Shown here in pieces: positions 34,349-42,571 of a stretch of DNA of 64,000 nt. The stretch covers positions 29,252 to 93,251 of the forward strand of contig CBFIDK010000007.1 in assembly GCA_965661345.1 (NCBI GenBank). The letters are read 5' to 3'. Below the pieces are notes generated by a model that did not search any database, was not told where the DNA came from, and saw nothing but the letters and a program-made list of their open reading frames with translations. How positions within the stretch are numbered: the first letter of the stretch is position 1; each line of letters opens with the position of its first letter. Both the position numbers and the translations under genes were made by a program. The DNA comes from GCA-2862585 sp965661345 (GTDB taxonomy: Bacteria; Bacteroidota; Bacteroidia; Flavobacteriales; UBA7312).

Positions 34349-35833
34349 ATGAAAAGATTACTTTTAGTGGCTTCTTTGCTAATTTTTACAACAGCTTTTT
34401 GCCAGTCTCAGTCTTACATTGGGCAATGGACAAATAACGACACAACTTTTTTAGAAATTACGTCTGATAGTTTACTTTATTACGAGTTTGATTTTGGGTG
34501 CTATGTATCGCTAGGATACACATATACAGTTGTATTTGGTAATACTGTTAATGTAAATGTTGATGGTTTTCCCCTTCCATTTACTTTTGATTTGAGTTCT
34601 AATGATTCTGTTTTGACAGTCTATTCTGCTTTTGATACTACTGTATTTTATTCAAATGCTTTTGATATAAATCAGTATACAGAATGCACTAATGGATGGA
34701 CGTGTAATGCAACCGTTGGTTGTTTTGAAAATCTTTTTGGGGAATTTGATACTGAAGCTGAATGCATTGCTGCCTGTGATTCTTCTTCTTCAGGGTCGGG
34801 TCTTAACAATAATCTTCTAGGACAATGGACGAATAACGACACCATTTTTATAGAAATTATTGCAGATAGTTTACTTTTTTATGAGTTTAATTATGGCTGT
34901 TATGTGCTAATTGATCTTGCATATATAACACAATCTTCTAATACCATTTCAGTAAATTATGACGGTCTAAATGTGCCATTAACTCTGGTGCTCAGTTCTA
35001 ATGATTCTGTTTTGTCGATCGTTTCTCCTTTCGATACTGCAGTGTTTTATTCCAACTCATTTGACATCAACCAGTATTCACCTTGTCCACCAGCATGGAC
35101 GTGTGATGCAAGTTCAGCTTGTTATGAGGATATTTATGGAGAATTCGAAACTGAAGCTGAATGCATTGCTGCCTGTGACTCATCTTCAGGTGTTGGTGAT
35201 AGCACTTCTTACTTAGGTATGTGGCAAATTACGTCCTCGCCTTCATCATATCTTAATTTTACTACTGATTCAATTTTTATATATCAATTCGATTCTGTGG
35301 ATTGCTATATACAAAGCTCATTCCAATACACTGATATCGGCAATAATCAATTGTTAGTTTCGGCATTGTTTACCTCAAACTATTCATTTAGTATTGGCGG
35401 AGACACCTTATTATTAAGTATTCCTGGTGTAGGTGATTTGGAGATGGTTAGTGATTCTTTTGATGTAGATTCGTGGGTAGAGTGCACCTACGATTGGAAT
35501 TGTTCATCTACGGGTTGTGTGGATGTAGGCGATGGTAATGGTATGTATAATTCGGAGATAGAATGTCAGCTTTCTTGTCCTGTTTCTATTGAAGAACATG
35601 AGATATATGTTGCAATTTATCCAAATCCGTTCTCCCATTATACTTCCTTATCATTTAGTCCAAATGTTGTAGCGTATCGACTTTTAGATTTGACAGGAAG
35701 AGTTGTCCGCATTAAGCGTGTAAATAATCAAGTTGAATACCTTCACAAAAACCAGTTAAAATCTGGAATTTATTTACTTCAAATGGTGGGGGAATTCGGT
35801 AATAGCAGTTTTGAACGATTATTAATTGAATAA
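34349..35833 (+). CDS. T9SS-secreted protein with three tandem domain repeats
   Basis: A 494-residue exported protein: signal peptide (1-20), two closely similar repeats (about 24-148 and 157-281) plus a more diverged third (about 290-413), and a type A T9SS sorting domain (about 424-494; IYPNPFSHYTSLSF and LKSGIYLLQM). Each repeat starts with a (L/I)GQWTNNDT-like strand, passes SSNDSVL, and ends in a cysteine-containing module (W-x-C ... C-[FY]-E ... EAECIAACDSS), resembling a short disulfide-rich Kunitz-like tail by spacing only. Repeats 1 and 2 are offset by exactly 399 nt and share a 29-nt identical DNA stretch (34751-34779, 35150-35178). Function unknown. A terminator follows. Confidence 0.85.
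   Translation: MKRLLLVASLLIFTTAFCQSQSYIGQWTNNDTTFLEITSDSLLYYEFDFGCYVSLGYTYTVVFGNTVNVNVDGFPLPFTFDLSSNDSVLTVYSAFDTTVFYSNAFDINQYTECTNGWTCNATVGCFENLFGEFDTEAECIAACDSSSSGSGLNNNLLGQWTNNDTIFIEIIADSLLFYEFNYGCYVLIDLAYITQSSNTISVNYDGLNVPLTLVLSSNDSVLSIVSPFDTAVFYSNSFDINQYSPCPPAWTCDASSACYEDIYGEFETEAECIAACDSSSGVGDSTSYLGMWQITSSPSSYLNFTTDSIFIYQFDSVDCYIQSSFQYTDIGNNQLLVSALFTSNYSFSIGGDTLLLSIPGVGDLEMVSDSFDVDSWVECTYDWNCSSTGCVDVGDGNGMYNSEIECQLSCPVSIEEHEIYVAIYPNPFSHYTSLSFSPNVVAYRLLDLTGRVVRIKRVNNQVEYLHKNQLKSGIYLLQMVGEFGNSSFERLLIE
34751..35178 (+). repeat. Pair of 29-nt direct repeats marking a 399-nt duplication
   Basis: Identical 29-nt copies at 34751-34779 and 35150-35178, coding for the end of the EAECIAAC module, inside a longer region of similarity with the same 399-nt (133-codon) offset. 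The duplication keeps frame. Confidence 0.8.
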
Positions 35834-35855
35834 TCATCTAATGATAAATTTATAA

Positions 35856-35888
35856 ATAAAAAAGCCGAACATTTCGTTCGGCTTTTTT
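35856..35888. terminator. Bidirectional terminator
   Basis: Stem AAAAGCCGAAC / GTTCGGCTTTT with an ATTTC loop and A/T runs on both sides. Ends the repeat-protein gene on the plus strand and the S74 protein gene on the minus strand. Confidence 0.9.
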
Positions 35889-35917
35889 AATGATTTTTAG
35901 CTCTAAATTTTAAAAGG

Positions 35918-37018
35918 CTATTTATTTTTTTCTAAGGTTTCAATTCGTTCTTGTAGTGACTTTATTATAGCTTGTTGTTCTTGCATGGCTTTGACTATTG
36001 GAACAACAAATTCTGCATAGCGAAGACCATAAATATCTGCTGGGCCATCGGCTGCATCTACACCATGAAAATCAAAATTAAGGCTATCGGCTAAGGCTTC
36101 TACGTCTTGAGCTAAAAAGCCAATTTGAGTAATGTCATATAGCATTTTATAATGTTCCTCGCTGTGAATAGTATCGGTATTTCTTTGGAATATATCGATT
36201 TTTTTAGTGTTTAAATTATAGGTTAAGGGTTTCAATCCCATTATAAACTCTAAGCCTAGCACATTGTCTTTTACATTTTCTTTAAAGCGTTTGTCCGATA
36301 GGGTTGTCCAGCCAACAAGCCCTCCTATTGAAACAACATTACCGCCTATTCTTACATGGTTATTTGCTCCTATACTTGCGCCTGCCCCTAATGCAGTTGA
36401 ATTATAGTAATTACCGATAAAATATGCACTTGCTCCTATTGCTGTATTTCTATATCCAGTTGTGGCTGAGCGCAACGCATTAACTCCAATTGCTGTATTA
36501 TGATATCCAGTTGTAACGTCTCCACATGTTAACCCTCCTAACGCAACATTTGCTGACCCAGAAGTAACTGAAGGAAGTGCTCCTGCTCCAATGCCAATAT
36601 TACCATATGCACCAGTAGTTTCATTTTGTCCATTTAAATCTAGACCAATATAAACGCCGTAATATTCGCCGTTTAGGGTTAATGATCCTCTTGGTTCTAA
36701 AACAGCTTTTTCGGTGTTGTTTACTCTAAATCGAAGTGGCTCATTATTTGTTGTGCCCAAAAAGTTTGACGAGCTGATAGAATTACCAGTTAAACTCCAT
36801 CCACTTGCCGAAGGGGTCTGTACCCATGTTGTTCCGTTGTGATAGTAGAGAAAGTTATTTCCTAAATTATATGCTAAAGATCCTTTTATTGGATTTGCAA
36901 TGTTGTTCATTGTGGTAAGGTTGCTAAACTGGTTAACCGCTATTAATTGTTGGTTGGTTTGTGCTGTGGTAGAAATTGAAAGTAAAACCACTGTAAAAAT
37001 TAATAAGTTTTTTTTCAT
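35918..37018 (-). CDS. Secreted tail-fibre-type protein with S74 intramolecular chaperone domain
   Basis: A 366-residue exported protein. Signal peptide 1-20 (ending TTAQ); a beta-structured stalk (about 25-130); collagen/YadA-head-like glycine-rich repeats (IGIGAGAL, NVALGGL, NTAIGVNAL, NTAIGAS, STALGAGASIG; about 140-220); then a peptidase S74/endosialidase-chaperone domain from about 240, with the Ser-Lys autocleavage motif SDKRFKEN (S241, K246), IGFLAQDVE and RYAEFVVPIVKAM; and a terminal coiled coil. The true start is ATG 37018; the frame continues upstream to 37099 but that part lies in tRNA-Leu. Such proteins are common in marine Bacteroidota and are not evidence of a prophage here. 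Probably a trimeric surface fibre, by inference. Confidence 0.85.
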   Translation of the reverse strand: MKKNLLIFTVVLLSISTTAQTNQQLIAVNQFSNLTTMNNIANPIKGSLAYNLGNNFLYYHNGTTWVQTPSASGWSLTGNSISSSNFLGTTNNEPLRFRVNNTEKAVLEPRGSLTLNGEYYGVYIGLDLNGQNETTGAYGNIGIGAGALPSVTSGSANVALGGLTCGDVTTGYHNTAIGVNALRSATTGYRNTAIGASAYFIGNYYNSTALGAGASIGANNHVRIGGNVVSIGGLVGWTTLSDKRFKENVKDNVLGLEFIMGLKPLTYNLNTKKIDIFQRNTDTIHSEEHYKMLYDITQIGFLAQDVEALADSLNFDFHGVDAADGPADIYGLRYAEFVVPIVKAMQEQQAIIKSLQERIETLEKNK

Positions 37019-37058
37019 GGGATATAAGTTTAAGGCAACTAAGTTAAGAAAAAAAAAG

Positions 37059-37142
37059 TGCCCAGAATGGGACTTGAACCCATACGCTCGTAAGAGCACA
37101 GCCCCCTCAAGACTGCGTGTCTACCAATTTCACCACCTGGGC
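37059..37142 (-). tRNA. tRNA-Leu, anticodon GAG
   Basis: Class II tRNA: acceptor GCCCAGG with TCTGGGC (one G-T), D loop with AATTGGTAGACAC, anticodon stem CAGTC/GGCTG enclosing TTGAGGG (anticodon GAG), a long variable arm (GCTCTTACGAGC) and T loop GTTCAAGTC. Discriminator A; no encoded CCA. A T-run follows directly. Confidence 0.95.
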
Positions 37143-37146
37143 AATT

Positions 37147-37171
37147 ATTAAAAAACCCGAATGAACGGGTT
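37147..37171 (-). terminator. Terminator-like hairpin between tRNA-Lys and tRNA-Leu
   Basis: Minus-strand stem AACCCG / CGGGTT with a TTCATT loop followed by TTTT, located between the two tRNA genes. It may stop part of the transcription before tRNA-Leu or act as a processing hairpin. Confidence 0.6.
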
Positions 37172-37176
37172 TAAAG

Positions 37177-37249
37177 TGATCTGGCTGGGGCTCGAACCCA
37201 GGACCCTCTCCTTAAAAGGGAGATGCTCTACCAACTGAGCTACCAGATC
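37177..37249 (-). tRNA. tRNA-Lys, anticodon TTT
   Basis: Cloverleaf with acceptor GATCTGG/CCAGATC, D arm GCTC...GAGC, anticodon stem TCTCC/GGAGA enclosing CTTTTAA (anticodon TTT), and T arm CTGGG-TTCGAGC-CCCAG. Discriminator A; CCA not encoded. First of a Lys-Leu tRNA pair transcribed from the promoter at 37268-37297. Confidence 0.96.
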
Positions 37250-37267
37250 GGTACAAAATTGAGGTTG

Positions 37268-37297
37268 CAAATATAATTGCATTATTTCAAACTGCAA
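37268..37297 (-). promoter_or_regulatory. Promoter of the tRNA-Lys/tRNA-Leu unit
   Basis: Minus-strand TATATTTG (37275-37268) with a TTG (37297-37295) exactly 19 bases upstream, matching both elements of the Bacteroidota housekeeping promoter. It ends about 18 bases before the mature tRNA-Lys 5' end. The best complete promoter seen in the window. Confidence 0.75.
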
Positions 37298-37337
37298 GAA
37301 TTTAAATTAAAAATTTGAGCAAAATAAAAGATGGGTC

Positions 37338-38504
37338 TTAATGAATGGTTTTACAGCGTTCGAAGTCTGCGTTTTCATCAAATAGTTTTCGATAGGTTTT
37401 TAAAACCATGTACTTGGTGGTCCCTAGGTTTTGAACAATCTTAATCATTTTAGGATTAAAATCACCAATCCATGTAATTATGAGTTTTTTATATTGAATA
37501 CTATCAGTGTCAAACTGATTTTTTACAGCCATAATTATGGCGCCTTCTAGGCCTTTCTTTTGAAACTCTGGCGCAACACCAAAAGCCAAGCCGAATACTG
37601 TGTCACAACTTCCTTTCCATTTATAGTACAAAAATTTAAGTTTGCCAATTAGGTTTAGCTTACCATTGATATGTTTAAAAATTTGATTAAGCTCTGGAAG
37701 TGCTATAAAGAACGCAATCGGCTCGCCGTTGTAATAGGCAAACCAGATTAATTTTTCATCCATTATAGGTTTCATTTTCCTCATTATGGAACGTGCTTGT
37801 GAGGCTGGCATGCCCTTGAAGTTGCTGTGCGTTTTCCAGGCTTTGTTATACACAGTTCTAAAGTCTTCGGCGTAATCGAACATTTTATTTTTTTCTAAAT
37901 GTCTGAATGTAAAGCCTTTGTCTTTCAAAATTCGATCTGAACGGTCTTTGTATTTTTCGGGGATATCGTCTTGAATATCTCTACAATACATAAACTGCTC
38001 AAAATAGGTTAAGAAGCCGTACTCTTCAAAAAGATGTTGATAATAGGAGGGTTGGTAGGGGTTTGCATAGATTGGAGGGTTTTCAAACCCTTCGACTAAT
38101 AACCCCCAAAAGCGATCTCTTTCTCCAAAATTTATTGGTCCGTCCATGGCTTCCATCTCTCTTTCTTGGAGCCAAGTTTTTGCGGTATCAAACAACAGAT
38201 TTGAGGCTTTTGTATCGTTTATACATTCGAAAAAGCCAACGCCACCCGTCGGTTGCTTTTCACTAAAAGCCTTTTTTTTGTTAATAAAAGCTGCAATTCT
38301 TCCAATGTAATTGCCTTTCTCGTCTTTCAACAACCACCGGATTGCCTCCCCATGTCTAAAGAATTTATTTTCCTTTTTAGAAAAAACAGATTCTACGTCT
38401 TTTTCTAGATGTGGAACCCAATTGTTATCGTTTTTATAAATCTCAAAAGGAAGTTTGTGAAAATGCCTTATCGTATCTGAAGAATCTACTTGAACAATTG
38501 TCAT
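37338..38504 (-). CDS. Acyl-CoA N-acyltransferase-like protein
   Basis: A 388-residue cytoplasmic protein that looks like the uncharacterised GNAT-superfamily proteins of Bacteroidota: an N-terminal half with FHKLPFEIYKNDNNWVPHL and DGPINFGERDRFWGLLVEGF, and a C-terminal half whose GVAPEFQKKGLEGAIIMAV resembles the acetyl-CoA-binding loop (V-x-P-x-x-x-x-x-G). The start is ATG 38504; the longer frame begins with TTG at 38531. Divergent from the SDR gene. Substrate unknown. Confidence 0.7.
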   Translation of the reverse strand: MTIVQVDSSDTIRHFHKLPFEIYKNDNNWVPHLEKDVESVFSKKENKFFRHGEAIRWLLKDEKGNYIGRIAAFINKKKAFSEKQPTGGVGFFECINDTKASNLLFDTAKTWLQEREMEAMDGPINFGERDRFWGLLVEGFENPPIYANPYQPSYYQHLFEEYGFLTYFEQFMYCRDIQDDIPEKYKDRSDRILKDKGFTFRHLEKNKMFDYAEDFRTVYNKAWKTHSNFKGMPASQARSIMRKMKPIMDEKLIWFAYYNGEPIAFFIALPELNQIFKHINGKLNLIGKLKFLYYKWKGSCDTVFGLAFGVAPEFQKKGLEGAIIMAVKNQFDTDSIQYKKLIITWIGDFNPKMIKIVQNLGTTKYMVLKTYRKLFDENADFERCKTIH

Positions 38505-38547
38505 TAAAAAACTGTTTATTTGTAAAAGCAAATTAAGCTGAAATTAA

Positions 38548-39351
38548 ATGAAAAACAAAGTCGTCATTGTTACTGGTGCATCTTCTGGAATAGGAGAAGC
38601 GTGTGCATGGTACTTTGCAAACAAAGGCAGCAAGGTTGTCCTTGCCGCTAGAAATGCTCAAAAATTAGAAGAAATAAGCAATCAAATGACCCTTAAGGGC
38701 CTAAAATGCTTAGCGGTTCAAGCCGATGTAAGCGTTGAAGACGATTGCAAGCGATTAATTGCCGAGACCACACAAGCTTTTCAAGGCATAGATGTACTTG
38801 TAAACAATGCGGGAATTTCTATGAGAGCTATTCTTGAAGAAGTAGATTTATCAGTCATTAAAAAGGTAATGGATGTAAATTTTTATGGTGCAGTTTTTTG
38901 TACTAAATACGCCTTACCTTATATACTTCAATCTAAAGGCTCAATTGTCGGAGTGTCTTCAATTGCAGGCTACAAGGGATTGCCAGGTCGAACGGCTTAT
39001 TCTGCATCCAAATTTGCTATGCAAGGTTTTTTAGAGTCCTTACGAATAGAAAATCTAGAAAAAAACTTACATGTATTGATTGCTTGTCCAGGATTTACGG
39101 CTTCCAACATTAGAAATACAGCCTTATCAAAAGATGGCGGTGTTCAAGCCGAAAGCCCTAGAGACGAAAAGTCCATGATGTCGGCTGACGAGGTTGCCGA
39201 AAGAATTTATTTTGCAGTAGTGAAGAGACAAAATTCTTTAGTATTGACAATTAATGGAAAACTTACCGTATTTTTGAACAAGATTTTACCAAGTTTTGTA
39301 GACCGATTAGTTTTTAATCATTTAAAGAAAGAACCTAATTCACCTTTTTAA
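38548..39351 (+). CDS. SDR family NAD(P)-dependent oxidoreductase
   Basis: Classical short-chain dehydrogenase, 267 residues. The cofactor motif TGASSGIGEA is at 9-18, NNAG at about 87-90, and the catalytic Ser/Tyr/Lys in GVSSIAGYKGLPGRTAYSASK (YxxxK near 155-159). The C-terminal part (VFLNKILPSFVDRLVF) resembles SDR7-type membrane-associated dehydrogenases. Substrate not predictable. Followed by aroK and hutH on the same strand with short gaps. Confidence 0.9.
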   Translation: MKNKVVIVTGASSGIGEACAWYFANKGSKVVLAARNAQKLEEISNQMTLKGLKCLAVQADVSVEDDCKRLIAETTQAFQGIDVLVNNAGISMRAILEEVDLSVIKKVMDVNFYGAVFCTKYALPYILQSKGSIVGVSSIAGYKGLPGRTAYSASKFAMQGFLESLRIENLEKNLHVLIACPGFTASNIRNTALSKDGGVQAESPRDEKSMMSADEVAERIYFAVVKRQNSLVLTINGKLTVFLNKILPSFVDRLVFNHLKKEPNSPF

Positions 39352-39379
39352 ACCATAAACTTCAAAAAATAATTTTACA

Positions 39380-39883
39380 ATGACCATTTTCTTAGTTGGC
39401 TACATGGGTAGCGGAAAAAGTACCTTAGGGCAAAAACTTGCTTATAATTTAAAACATGACTTTATTGACCTTGACACATACATCGAGGAGCAAGAGGGAC
39501 GAACGATAAAAGAAATATTTGAAGAAGACGGCGAGGATTATTTCAGAAAATTAGAAAGATTATACCTTCATAGAATTATCGATACAGAAAACACTGTTAT
39601 TTCTACTGGTGGTGGTACGCCATGCTTTTTTGACAATATGGAGCAAATGAATGAATATGGAATGACGGTATATATTAATATGCATCCAAAAGCATTAATT
39701 CCTAGATTACAAAAATCAGCTGTTTTTAGACCATTAATTGAAGGGCTAGAAGGTGAGGAACTTCTAGACTATGTGTACAAAACACTTAGAGAAAGAGAGG
39801 GTTTTTATCACAAAGCTCAAAAGGTCATTACAGGATATAATCTCAATGTAAAAAAACTACAGGAATTTTGCTTTGAAGACTAA
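39380..39883 (+). CDS. aroK: Shikimate kinase
   Basis: Phosphorylates shikimate at the 3-OH in aromatic amino acid synthesis. Walker A GYMGSGKST at residues 7-15, the shikimate-binding DLDTYIEEQEGRTIKEIF, STGGGTPCF, and the LID arginine in RPLIEGL. The length of 167 is typical. It lies six bases before hutH, an unrelated pathway, so cotranscription appears coincidental. Confidence 0.95.
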   Translation: MTIFLVGYMGSGKSTLGQKLAYNLKHDFIDLDTYIEEQEGRTIKEIFEEDGEDYFRKLERLYLHRIIDTENTVISTGGGTPCFFDNMEQMNEYGMTVYINMHPKALIPRLQKSAVFRPLIEGLEGEELLDYVYKTLREREGFYHKAQKVITGYNLNVKKLQEFCFED

Positions 39884-39889
39884 AATACC

Positions 39890-41383
39890 ATGTACGAAAT
39901 CAGTAGCAGTCACTTATCCTTAAAAGAAATTCACCAAATAATTCATAATCAAGAATTATTGAGCCTTTCAAAGGATGTTATTGGTAAAATCCAAAAATGT
40001 AGAGATTACCTTGATTCAAAATCAAAAGTAAATAAGCCAATCTATGGCGTAAACACGGGCTTTGGTTCATTGTGCAATGAATCCATTTCTGAGAAAGATT
40101 TATCTCAGCTTCAAATCAATTTACTTTTATCACACGCTTGTGGCTTTGGCGATGAAGTACCTAGCAATATTGTAAAACTGATGTTGTTCCTAAAGATTAA
40201 ATCTTTGTCTTATGGCCATTCAGGGGTGCAGGTAGAAACGGTTCAACGACTTATTGACTTTTATAATAATGATGTTATCCCAGTTGTTTTTCAACAAGGT
40301 TCACTAGGAGCTTCTGGAGATTTAGCGCCATTGGCCCACCTTTCATTACCGCTTATCGGTTTGGGAGAGGTCTACCATAAGGGTGAAAAAATGAATTCGT
40401 CAACCGTTTTAGAAAGCATGGGTTGGAAACCAATTTCTTTAAAATCAAAAGAAGGTTTAGCATTGATTAATGGTACACAATTCATGAGTGCTTATGCTCT
40501 AGAATGCCTTTTAAGAGCATGCAAAATTTCATACATCGCTGATTTAATAGGGGCATCGTCTTTAGATGCTTTTGACGGAAGAATTGAGCCTTTTAGTGAG
40601 TTAGTGCATTATATTCGACCACACAAAGGTCAACTTAAAACGGCCAAAAATGTATCTGAATTTCTTTCTGATAGTGAGTTAATTGAGCAGCCCAAAACTA
40701 ATGTTCAAGACCCTTATTCATTTAGGTGTATTCCACAAGTGCATGGCGCAACAAAAGATGCGCTAGCACATATTGAAAATACAGTAGTTACAGAAATGAA
40801 TTCGGTAACAGATAACCCGAATGTTTTTGTAAATGAAGATAAGGTCATTTCTGCTGGAAACTTTCACGGACAACCTTTGGCTTTAGCCATGGATTATATG
40901 GCAATAGCCGTATCTGAATTGGGCTCTATCTCTGAAAGAAGAACGTATCTATTAATTTCAGGACAGAGAGAGTTACCACCATATTTGGTAAAAAATCCTG
41001 GTCTTAATTCTGGACTAATGATTCCGCAATACACTGCGGCAAGTATAGCTAGCCAAAACAAACAATTGTGTACGCCAGCATCTGTGGATAGCATCGTGTC
41101 GTCAAACGGTCAAGAAGACCATGTTAGTATGGGAGCCAATGCAGCAACCAAATTACTAAGAGTTATTGAAAATACGGAACGAATTTTGAGTATTGAACTA
41201 CTTACAGCTTCTCAAGCCTTATCGTTTAGGTCGTCTAAATCGTCAACTTTTATAGAAAGTTTTATGAATGCTTTTAGAGAGGATGTGCCAATCATTAATG
41301 ACGATGAAATCATGCATGAACAAATGAAAAGCTCTTTACACTTTATCCAATCTCTTTCAATAGAAGAAGACATCCTTTACTAG
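39890..41383 (+). CDS. hutH: Histidine ammonia-lyase
   Basis: Deaminates L-histidine to urocanate. The MIO cofactor-forming tripeptide Ala-Ser-Gly is at 141-143 in GSLGASGDLAPLAHL; IYGVNTGFG near 51-59 and VTDNPNVF are further family blocks. The length of 497 is normal. It is separated by 11 kb from hutI-ftcD; urocanase is not in the window. Its TAG shares a CTAG palindrome with the stop of the convergent methyltransferase gene. Confidence 0.96.
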   Translation: MYEISSSHLSLKEIHQIIHNQELLSLSKDVIGKIQKCRDYLDSKSKVNKPIYGVNTGFGSLCNESISEKDLSQLQINLLLSHACGFGDEVPSNIVKLMLFLKIKSLSYGHSGVQVETVQRLIDFYNNDVIPVVFQQGSLGASGDLAPLAHLSLPLIGLGEVYHKGEKMNSSTVLESMGWKPISLKSKEGLALINGTQFMSAYALECLLRACKISYIADLIGASSLDAFDGRIEPFSELVHYIRPHKGQLKTAKNVSEFLSDSELIEQPKTNVQDPYSFRCIPQVHGATKDALAHIENTVVTEMNSVTDNPNVFVNEDKVISAGNFHGQPLALAMDYMAIAVSELGSISERRTYLLISGQRELPPYLVKNPGLNSGLMIPQYTAASIASQNKQLCTPASVDSIVSSNGQEDHVSMGANAATKLLRVIENTERILSIELLTASQALSFRSSKSSTFIESFMNAFREDVPIINDDEIMHEQMKSSLHFIQSLSIEEDILY

Positions 41384-42570
41384 ATTTTTCTACAGAGTAG
41401 AACTCGCTTTTCATCACCCATTAGTGTGGTCGCGAAAATATAGTCCTCACCACCATCTTTTACCCCAATTTTTTTACGAATATCACTAACCGATAAAGGG
41501 AAATTTCTTCTAGTTATATTGGCTTTATTATTTTTTAAAAGGGGTGAGATTTCTTTTTTATTTAAGCCAGTTATAGTTTTTAGCTCAAACTGTCTTCCTG
41601 GGAAATTACTAATACGTTGGTCAGAAGTATATAAATGGCTGTTTGTATGGATTTTATTCAAATTATACTGATTAGCTATGGAATTAAACGCTCCAGCCTT
41701 TAAGATGCTGGCATTTGGCTCGTAGATGTACTTTTGTGGGTAAGCGTAAGTACATTTTGTATTTTCATCGCTGAAACTAAAACGAAAGGAAATGTCTTTT
41801 GAAAGATCTGAACAACATATATTTATTTCACCTTCACTGTTTTTTTCTAAGAGAAATAACAATTCTTTACATTCGTTATTTACGGCAACAACATGAATTT
41901 CTTTAATGAACGAAAGTTGATTTATTACTTGCTTTATATCTAGTAATGGAGCAGTTTTTATAAGTACAGTTTTACTTTTTTCAAGAAGTAAATCAAGGTG
42001 CTCAAGAATGTTTGGTGTGTACTCTTTTAGTTGAACGACCTTCTGATTGGAAGAGTTTCGCCTTGAGGGGTCAATATAAATTAAGTCAAACGATTCGCTA
42101 GACTTTTTTAGGTAATCGATGCCGTTGGTATTAATAGAATTTATAGTTGATTTTAAGACTTTAAAATTATGTTGGGCAATGAATTGCAAGTCCGTATCGA
42201 TTTCGCAATGGGTGCCATTTTCAAAAGATTTACTTATGAAGTAAGAGTCTACTCCAAAGCCGCCAGTCAAATCGATAAAGGATTTACCCTTTGCAAGTGA
42301 TGATTTATATCTAGCGGTTAATTCTGACGAGCATTGTTCCATACTGGTTTTAGAAGGATACAATAGCTTCTGTTCTTTAAACCACATTTGAATTTTTGAT
42401 TGTGCTATTTGCTTTCCGTTGATTTGATTTGCAACAAGTGAGGTATTAATGTCAACTTGCTTTGAAAGAGAAAACAATACTTTTTCAATGGGATAAGCAT
42501 AATTTTCTGAGATGAAGTCAATCCAGAAGGAGTCTTGTAAAAAGGAATATTTTTCGTTTAACTCAGACAG
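41380..42570 (-). CDS. Class I SAM-dependent methyltransferase with THUMP-like domain, non-ATG start
   Basis: SAM methyltransferase motifs are FIDLTGGFGVDSYF (motif I) and DLIYIDPSRR (motif IV, DPPY-like); the C-terminal region (EISPLLKNNKANITRRNFP) matches the THUMP-like tail of Bacteroidota homologues. The substrate is probably RNA, by family. The frame continues well upstream of the first TTG (42477), and the extra 31 residues (containing YSFLQDSFWIDFI) look coding and resemble the N-terminal part of homologues, but contain no ATG, GTG or TTG. I therefore extend to CTG 42570, one base after the upstream TAA, which would allow coupled reinitiation. Length 396 on that start, 365 from TTG. 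Confidence 0.75.
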   Translation of the reverse strand: MSELNEKYSFLQDSFWIDFISENYAYPIEKVLFSLSKQVDINTSLVANQINGKQIAQSKIQMWFKEQKLLYPSKTSMEQCSSELTARYKSSLAKGKSFIDLTGGFGVDSYFISKSFENGTHCEIDTDLQFIAQHNFKVLKSTINSINTNGIDYLKKSSESFDLIYIDPSRRNSSNQKVVQLKEYTPNILEHLDLLLEKSKTVLIKTAPLLDIKQVINQLSFIKEIHVVAVNNECKELLFLLEKNSEGEINICCSDLSKDISFRFSFSDENTKCTYAYPQKYIYEPNASILKAGAFNSIANQYNLNKIHTNSHLYTSDQRISNFPGRQFELKTITGLNKKEISPLLKNNKANITRRNFPLSVSDIRKKIGVKDGGEDYIFATTLMGDEKRVLLCRKI

Positions 42571-42571
42571 C

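Noticed and set aside
35918..37018. Prophage remnant based on the tail-fibre domain
   Set aside because: No capsid, portal, terminase, integrase or lysis gene is nearby, and the protein has its own signal peptide.
37019..37099. N-terminal extension of the S74 fibre protein
   Set aside because: The extra 27 codons start with GTG inside the tRNA-Leu gene; the ATG at 37018 begins a proper signal peptide.
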